Shown here piece by piece: positions 58,410 through 64,000 of a stretch of 64,000 nt of DNA. The DNA is from Opeltia flavorubescens (taxonomy: Eukaryota > Ascomycota > Lecanoromycetes > Teloschistales > Teloschistaceae), in contig KE546981.1 in assembly GCA_000442125.1 (NCBI GenBank), forward strand, positions 1,116,001 to 1,180,000. Reading direction: 5' to 3'. Position 1 is the stretch's first letter; the number at the start of each line of letters is the position of its first letter. A program made the position numbers and the translations under genes. The notes beneath the pieces were generated by a model that ran no database searches, was not told the origin of the DNA, and was given only the letters and a program-made list of their open reading frames with translations.

Positions 58410-58758
58410 GATGGGATTTGCTTTTGAACTACGACCTTTATGTGAGAATATATGGTAAAGCTATAGTTGGTAATGCTGAGCAGTGACGACTTCCAAAATG
58501 GGACAATGAGTCAACGAGAATGATGCGGCGTTTCAAAGCTTTTCCGAAGTAAAATATTGAAGCTTTTCCGAAGTAAAATATTGAAGCTTTTCAAAATGCT
58601 GTGCCAAGTATGGCATATATACACATACAATGCTGATGCGCCATCCATCCCCAAGAATTGGATTTACAAATTTCGTCGTCATCATCATAATACACACCAC
58701 GTCCCCTTAACCAACCAATCATTGCCTCCCATGTTCCCCTCGATGCTGCGAAAGATCC
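58410..58758. other. Short convergent intergenic region
   Basis: About 350 bp between the P450 stop and the end of the next minus-strand gene. It contains the 24-bp tandem repeat. Confidence 0.5.
58536..58592. repeat. 24-bp tandem repeat, 2.4 copies
   Basis: The unit AAGCTTTTCCGAAGTAAAAT plus ATTG occurs twice without change and then a partial third time (AAGCTTTTC). It lies between the 3' ends of two convergent genes. Confidence 0.9.
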
Positions 58759-59584
58759 TTACATACTCGGAACATTATAATACGTAGCCATCCCATCGCT
58801 CAAGTGTACACCTCCGTCCGCTTGGCAGAAGCTGTTGTACTTCCACACGTAATCGCCGTATGCTGCTCCGGCGCCCATGTTGCCCGTACCACCTCTATAG
58901 ACAGCATTAATATCACATACCAGGAATCGTTATATGATATGTGAGAAGAACGTACCTCTGCAGTCCAAAAAACTGATCCGCCCCCAATTTATCCCACAGC
59001 TGCCGTTGACAGCCTGTGGCTACGCCCACGTCGTTACTATTTCCCAACACAAGTCAGCATCTAACACTCCCCAATCACCTGCACAAATTGAAAAACTGGA
59101 ATGGAAGAAACATAAACGTACTGTGCCTCCTGCCCCTTACTCATCCAATCCCCCTCCCCCGCGCCGGCAAAATGATCGCAGTATGTCCGGAGCATGTACC
59201 AATTATTCCTGTACACGCCGATTTCCGCATTGTCGTTGACTTTGTTGTTGCCGATTGAGAAGGCGCCGGTGAAGGCGCAGCCGTTTTCTAGCATGGCTAT
59301 TGCGATGTCTGTTTTGTGATGGTCAATTTATTTCCTATATGTGATATCCTTGGGGGCGAAAGTAGGAGAATTGGGGTTTCGTGACCGGACTTACCGACTG
59401 ATTGCGCGCCTGCATTGAGCAGGGCTTGCTTTGCTGATGAAGTACTCCCTGGGTCGGGACATGTGAAGGGTTCGCCTTCTCCGCCTCTGCGCTGCAGGCC
59501 CGAGACGAGAGTTGTAGGCATAGACAATACCGGAAGTGACAGGCTGCATAGCACTGCTATGCCTGAGCTGAGTTTGAGATGCAT
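58759..59584 (-). CDS. Small secreted protein of unknown function (four exons)
   Basis: Exons on the minus strand are 59584-59395, 59308-59122, 59036-58956 and 58894-58759 (197 aa). The N-terminus is a signal peptide (HLKLSSGIAVLCSLSLPVLS). A Lys/Arg-type processing site (GLQRR/GGEGE) follows, as in proteins matured by a Kex2-like protease. The mature part has KQALLNAGAQSVDIAIAMLE, NGCAFTGAFSIGNNKVNDNA, VYRNNWYMLRTYCDHFAGAG, NDVGVATGCQRQLWDKLGAD and FCQADGGVHLSDGMATYYN, with six cysteines likely to pair. The four exons join in phase throughout, strong support for a real gene. I do not recognise a function; small secreted fungal proteins of this kind may act at the host or wall surface. Its 3' end faces the P450. 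Confidence 0.75.
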
Positions 59585-60414
59585 GTTCAAGAATGCTCGG
59601 ATTCCTATTGAGGGATATTCTTTTGTCGGGAAATAAATGAATGAAATTTTGTAGGCGTTGGATTTGCCGATCTACGGCTATTGGACAGATTATTGGATGG
59701 TGGTGGTGGTGGTCACGATAGACGCTTCCCAAGTTCCAGACCGGGAGTGGAGAGGAGTATTAGGCGTCGTCGTGATAGGGAGAAAAGTGAGATGATGGGC
59801 CGCCATGGTGGTTTATGTATGTTTTCTCTTCTTCTTGAGATTTGACCATGTGTGGGTTTGATGAGGAGGCTCAGAACATGAGATGAGACAATCTGTTTCC
59901 CGTGTCGGCAGTATAGTTCGAAACGTAGCACCTCATATTGTCAAACGAAACTTGTGTTTACAATCTTCCTCCTAGGAAAGTTTACAGCTGCTGGGAAGCT
60001 GCAAGATGCAGGAACAGAATTCCGTGGGAAATGCGGCTAAGATCTTGACGATAACCGAACTAATGCTGCAATGGGCTTTAGTGCTGTTTTAGCCAGGGGA
60101 TGATGGGGGTCGGTCGTGCCGTTTCATCGCTCTTGCGCCTAACCTCCGACCGTCTATTTTGGAACTTCAAACTTTGCGCTCGAGCAGTCTTTCGTTTCGT
60201 TGTGATCGTGCGCTGCTCAGCCTTTTTGGCTGCGTGTTCAGTCTTCATATTTCCGAGGAGTACCACAGTCTGTATGTCATAGGGGTTACCAGCCGGTCAA
60301 CTCATCTCTGAAGGAATATTCCAGACACGGTTGATGAAGGACCTTTGCTGCCCTCACAAATCATATCGTATGCAGGAAGTAAGATTTGGTCATTCCTGTA
60401 ATATGAGATTTCGA
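59585..60414. other. Intergenic region, no gene seen
   Basis: About 830 bp upstream of one secreted-protein gene and downstream of another. It contains (GGT)n near 59699-59712 on the plus strand. No supported ORF. Confidence 0.4.
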
Positions 60415-61242
60415 TCAAGTCGCAGGCTTCGAATAATCCAAAACTTTGCCGTCCGCACTGACAAAGACCTGACTCTGCGGGTCCTTCGCAGTATAGAACA
60501 CGCCATCCACCTCAATCGTATCCGCCCAGGCAGTCTTCGTCGGCCCCTCGAAGATTATGAAACCTTTGCTTGCCGACCTGATCCCCCTCTTCTTCTTATT
60601 GAATATCGGCCCACCCATATCCATCCTCGCATAATCCACCAACCTCTTACCAAGCCTTTTCGTCCCCGGTAGCAAGCCCGATGTACCTCCATGAAACCCA
60701 CTTCCCAATCCCCACTTCGCAGCCATACTCAGCGCCGCTGGTCCATTCGTCCTTCGACTCATCCACTGCGAATCCTCTGTGAAGAACGCAAGTGCACCTT
60801 CACCCTCCAGCCAAGCCTTCTCCGTGTCTGTGGGCTCCCTTGCCGGTAATCTCGCATAGCAAGCTCCCGTGATATTCCTAGGATCGTCCTCCGGCACCTC
60901 GAACTCCCAACTCCCTCCGCCTAGATAATTGGCCAACGAGTTGCCCGTGCAACCTGAGTTTGGCGGCTCCGCGGAAAACGCAGCGGCGACGTCGTTGACA
61001 GCGAGGCCGTGGAATTGGACTTTCTTCTTGGGGTACAGATTGTCGAACTCGGGGTCGGCGGGCACTTCGCAGCATACGCCAGGGAGGAGATTCATGCATA
61101 TTTTTGGCATCGGTGCTCCCCTCATTGGGAACCGGGCGTTGGGATCATCTCGGCGGGAGATGGAGACCATGACGGAAGCGGAGGTCGGGGTGATCTGGGA
61201 GAGAAGGTAGAGGACCGATGGGAGGAGAAGGAGGGAAAACAT
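60415..61242 (-). CDS. Secreted hypothetical protein
   Basis: A single-exon ORF of 275 aa from ATG 61242. Residues 1-22 are a signal peptide (FSLLLLPSVLYLLSQITPTS). The mature part contains KICMNLLPGVCCEVPADP, FHGLAVNDVAAAFSAEPP, SGCTGNSLANYLGGGSWEF and NITGACYARLPA, with six cysteines in the first half, a possible N-glycosylation site (NIT), then a basic linker (RLGKRLVDYARMDMGGP). The C-terminal segment TIEVDGVFYTAKDPQSQVFV looks like a small beta domain. No catalytic motif was recognised. It is probably extracellular or wall-bound. It is on the same strand as the neighbouring secreted-protein gene but shows no sequence relation to it. Confidence 0.7.
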   Translation of the reverse strand: MFSLLLLPSVLYLLSQITPTSASVMVSISRRDDPNARFPMRGAPMPKICMNLLPGVCCEVPADPEFDNLYPKKKVQFHGLAVNDVAAAFSAEPPNSGCTGNSLANYLGGGSWEFEVPEDDPRNITGACYARLPAREPTDTEKAWLEGEGALAFFTEDSQWMSRRTNGPAALSMAAKWGLGSGFHGGTSGLLPGTKRLGKRLVDYARMDMGGPIFNKKKRGIRSASKGFIIFEGPTKTAWADTIEVDGVFYTAKDPQSQVFVSADGKVLDYSKPAT

Positions 61243-61324
61243 TTCTTGTGAGCGGCCTACTGTAGCGGCAGGAGTGGAGAGGATACACCTGCAGTAATCG
61301 CAATCACTGTTTCCTCAACCTGAT

Positions 61325-61765
61325 TTAGGTCAACGTCTCCCTCTTATGTTCCTTAGGTAGACATATCTGCAACGGGAGCACAAGAGCAAAGTCCATGCGC
61401 TGTGGCGAATGTGGAGTAGGATCAATCGACGCGGCTGATAGTCTACCAAATTTACACATGGCCAACCCGAAAAGGTAGAGCTGGCTCTCTCTTTCTGGAC
61501 TGAAGAGCCTCTCAAGAAGGCTCGCTTCGATCTTTCCGGTTTGTCCGGCGAGGGTTGTCGCATGCAAACCCACGAATAGAAATGCGTCACGCGATACGCG
61601 CACTTGCCGAGCAGACTTGAACATAGGTATCGGAATATAAATTTCATGAGAATCAGGTTCTGGAATGAATGCTATATCTTTGCCATCCACTGCCAGGCCA
61701 TGCAATCGTTGGTCCAAAGTCGCGAGTATGTAATGGGCTGCTAATCTCGCTAGATTTATCAACAT
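61325..61765 (-). CDS. Uncertain hypothetical ORF, possibly a 5'-truncated gene remnant
   Basis: The frame is open for 146 codons from an ATG at 61765 and continues open upstream to a TAG near 61862. Content is protein-like (LINLARLAAHYILATLDQRL, GKDIAFIPEPDSHEIYIPIP), and the upstream part (AIDRAWVQKTGNAQITLPVS) reads as the same protein without a start. A missing upstream exon or a truncated gene would explain this. No domain was recognised. It lies 160 bp downstream of the Nudix stop, same strand, and could be its 3' transcript region. Confidence 0.35.
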   Translation of the reverse strand: MLINLARLAAHYILATLDQRLHGLAVDGKDIAFIPEPDSHEIYIPIPMFKSARQVRVSRDAFLFVGLHATTLAGQTGKIEASLLERLFSPERESQLYLFGLAMCKFGRLSAASIDPTPHSPQRMDFALVLPLQICLPKEHKRETLT

Positions 61766-61927
61766 ATGCAGGAAGCTCGATACGGGCAAAGTGATTTGTG
61801 CATTTCCTGTTTTCTGTACCCAAGCTCTGTCGATAGCAGTTGAGATTTGGCTCGACTACCATTCCGGTGCTTGGCCCCGAAGATCAACACCCAGAGAAGG
61901 CGGAAACGAAGTTTCTGTGGTGGATTC

Positions 61928-62431
61928 TCAAATAAGAATCTCCGGCCTGACACCAGGACGCTGCCGTAATATATTCAGCAATGGTGTGAATAGTTGCTTT
62001 TCGATGACTCCAGTGTCTCTATCATCTGCTTGATTCGCCCATCTCAACACATCCTCCCAACTCGCCCATTCCCAACCCTCGCATTTCTCCGGCTCTAGGG
62101 TTTTGGGCTCATCTTCTTCATTCTCGCGCACACAGACCATGAATAACGTGACATAGTGCTTCGTATCTTCTTGCATGTAGTCGTTCGTAGCGGTTAGGAA
62201 TTTGACGTTTGTGACCTTTAAACCAGATTCTTCAAGGACTTCGCAGGCGGCACATGTCTCTGGTGACTCGCCAAATTCGAGATGACCGCCCGGTAGAGCC
62301 CAAGTTCCGGCGCCGTGGGAATTGATACGTTTACCGAGTAGGAAGTGAGGGTTCTGGGTGGATTGTTGGGAGGAGGACTGGAGGATGAAGACGCCGACGC
62401 CGACGCGAACTCTGGGAGTCGCGGATGACAT
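61928..62431 (-). CDS. Nudix hydrolase with altered Nudix box
   Basis: A single-exon ORF; the start is placed at ATG 62431 (MSSATPRVRVGVGVFIL), giving 167 aa; the frame upstream opens only at a non-ATG codon. The fold fits small MTH2/NUDT15-like pyrophosphohydrolases of nucleoside diphosphate derivatives: LLGKRINSHGAGTWALPG leads into the Nudix box, with G49, E55, E64, E67, E68, G70 and L71 matching GX5EX7REUXEEXGU. The conserved arginine before E64 is cysteine (C63, TGC codon). The metal-binding glutamates are kept, so metal binding may survive; the arginine normally stabilises the loop. The second half (KHYVTLFMVCVRENEEDEP) is the usual substrate-facing part. It is expected to be a cytosolic housekeeping enzyme. 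Confidence 0.8.
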   Translation of the reverse strand: MSSATPRVRVGVGVFILQSSSQQSTQNPHFLLGKRINSHGAGTWALPGGHLEFGESPETCAACEVLEESGLKVTNVKFLTATNDYMQEDTKHYVTLFMVCVRENEEDEPKTLEPEKCEGWEWASWEDVLRWANQADDRDTGVIEKQLFTPLLNILRQRPGVRPEILI

Positions 62432-63052
62432 GACTTTTAGACCATTTGATATGAAGGTCAATGCTGCAAAATTATCGGGCGTGCTAGGAGACCGGGAGGT
62501 TCTCAGCCGCAATCCCCAGGCGATGAGGAGGTGATCACGAAGTAGCTACTTTCAGCCAGAGCCCCGAATTGTGGTTTAACTTTCATCGTTCTAGACACTT
62601 CTTTACTTTCGAAATATAGCATGCCCTATGTAACTATACTGATGATTACTCTATCAAACGTCACTATACATGTATGTTGTAGATGAGAATCTCCGCGGCA
62701 TCTGACTAACCAGAAGCTAGGGCGAATTAGGTCTTAGAGGTGTTCTAGACCACCTCTAGCTATGTCAGCGACATCGTCATTGTACATTGGTAGGCATATC
62801 AATGAATGGCTATAGCTACTCAGTTGGGCTAAAAGCTTTCTCTGAACGTCACGTCTGGGGTGTTGGGGGACAATGTATCGCAACAGTTACTGAAGACGGA
62901 AGATGCTTGATAATCCAAATTTCTAGACCCGTGAACGGGGGATATAAAGCGATGCAATATCTACTCCAAGACCCATCTTTCCAAACAAGTCCATTCCGAA
63001 CAAAGTATCAGAAGTACGGAATTCTCAATTCTAATACAACTATCGAACCAAC
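62432..63052. promoter_or_regulatory. Divergent intergenic region
   Basis: About 620 bp between the Nudix start (minus) and the hydrolase start (plus). It must hold both promoters. No supported ORF or operator. Confidence 0.45.
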
Positions 63053-63946
63053 ATGCCTCCCTACACCACTTCAACCCTCACTCTCCCCTCTAAAATTGAG
63101 ATCTTCTACCGCCACGCCGGCTCCTCCAACCTCCCCACCCTCCTCCTCCTCCACGGCTTCCCAACCTCCTCCCACCAATTCCGAAACCTAATCCCGATCC
63201 TCTCATCCTACTTCTACGTCATCGCCCCCGACCTCCCCGGCTTCGGCTTCACCACCGTCCCTGAAAATCTGAACTATAAATACACATTCTCTAAACTCAC
63301 TGACACGATCGATGAATTCCTCTCCGCCATGACTATCAAGAAGTTCGCAATGTTCATCTTCGACTACGGCGCTCCTGTCGGACTGCGTCTTGCCTTGAAA
63401 AATCCGGATGCAGTGACGGGGATAGTAAGCCAGAATGGCAACGCCTATGAAGAAGGTCTTGGGAAAGATTTCTGGGCGCCTGTGCGCGAGTACTGGGCTT
63501 CGAGTGAGGATTCTAAACCCGCATTCCGTGAAAAATTAGGGAACGAGTTTCTGGTCCTTAAGGCGACGAAATGGCAGTATGAAGCCGGGAATCCTAACCC
63601 TGGGAAGATTCAGCCCGAGGCGTATTTTCTTGATCAGGCGCTTCTGGAGAGAAAGGGGAATAAGGATGTACAGTTGGATTTGCTGTATGATTATCAGAGT
63701 AATGTGAAACTTTATCCGGAATTTCAGAAATGGTTGAGGGAGAGTAAAGTCCCTGTGCTGGCGATGTGGGGGAAGAACGATGTGATTTTTGTGCCCGAGG
63801 GGGCGGAGGCGTTTAGAAAGGATGTGCAGGAGGAGAGATTGGAAGTCAAGTTTGCGGATGGCGGACATTTTGCCCTGGAGGGGCAGGAGGACGTTTTCGC
63901 GGAGGCTATTGTGGGGTTTTTGGGGAGGTTTTGGGTGGATAAATGA
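63053..63946 (+). CDS. Alpha/beta hydrolase, epoxide hydrolase / haloalkane dehalogenase-like
   Basis: A single-exon ORF of 297 aa. The oxyanion segment is LLLLHGFPTSSHQFRN and the second strand motif DLPGFGFT. The nucleophile elbow is IFDYGAPVGLRLAL, placing an aspartate (D104), not serine, at the nucleophile position, as in epoxide hydrolases and dehalogenases. The charge relay is likely completed by H272 in FADGGHFALE and an acid near GKNDVIFVPEGAE. The N-terminus MPPYTTSTLTLPSKIEIFY has no signal peptide, so it is expected to be cytosolic. Substrate is unknown. Length is normal for the family, and the stop lies 54 bp before the window end. Confidence 0.85.
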   Translation: MPPYTTSTLTLPSKIEIFYRHAGSSNLPTLLLLHGFPTSSHQFRNLIPILSSYFYVIAPDLPGFGFTTVPENLNYKYTFSKLTDTIDEFLSAMTIKKFAMFIFDYGAPVGLRLALKNPDAVTGIVSQNGNAYEEGLGKDFWAPVREYWASSEDSKPAFREKLGNEFLVLKATKWQYEAGNPNPGKIQPEAYFLDQALLERKGNKDVQLDLLYDYQSNVKLYPEFQKWLRESKVPVLAMWGKNDVIFVPEGAEAFRKDVQEERLEVKFADGGHFALEGQEDVFAEAIVGFLGRFWVDK

Positions 63947-64000
63947 GATTTGACAGTGGTGGTGGATGGCGGAACCTAGATAGTATAGATTTACTCCATA

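Noticed and set aside
1-64000. CRISPR arrays, bacterial operons, rRNA or viral elements
   Set aside because: Nothing of the kind was seen; the intron-rich genes are eukaryotic.

Overview
The window is nuclear DNA of a filamentous ascomycete. Protein matches and gene style point to Pezizomycotina, most likely a Leotiomycete, but that placement is inference. Supporting signs are short GT-AG introns (mostly 48-120 nt), GPI-tailed and Cys-rich secreted proteins, fungal rhodopsin-domain membrane proteins, HET, NACHT and Zn2Cys6 proteins, and 1-3 kb gene-poor gaps. I rebuilt exon structures by hand; coding lengths were checked to be multiples of three.

1-24 kb is mostly conserved metabolism and housekeeping. 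In order: the 5' part of the APC/C subunit Apc8/Cdc23 (minus, cut by the window edge), farnesyl diphosphate synthase (plus), a SnoaL/NTF2-like protein, a PLP-dependent cysteine-desulfurase-like enzyme, a secreted tripeptidyl-aminopeptidase-type hydrolase, a GPI-tailed surface protein, a PX-associated/DUF3818 protein, an amino-acid permease, an unknown acidic protein and a small secreted Cys-rich protein. A decayed tandem-repeat coding relic lies at 21.8-22.5 kb.

24-38 kb carries a four-exon NACHT NTPase of the fungal NLR type, a Zn2Cys6 regulator, an F-box protein, an unknown small protein, an orphan DnaJ-type zinc-finger protein and a zinc-less MDR oxidoreductase.

39-47 kb is a tandem array of rhodopsin-domain seven-TM genes on the minus strand: two intact copies, one pseudogene with three visible lesions, probably one more relic, and a short-chain dehydrogenase relic beside them. 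The duplication carried an upstream element with it.

47-54 kb holds a divergent pair: a HET-domain protein and a hydrolase-TPR-ankyrin protein that looks like an NLR without its nucleotide-binding domain. They share a 613-bp intergenic region and both end in basic tails. With the NACHT gene this makes the window a plausible self/non-self recognition locus (inference).

54-64 kb has a cytochrome P450, two secreted proteins of unknown function, a Nudix hydrolase whose Nudix-box arginine is replaced by cysteine, an uncertain ORF and an Asp-nucleophile alpha/beta hydrolase. No rRNA, tRNA, CRISPR or intact transposon was recognised. Six isolated N bases are present.
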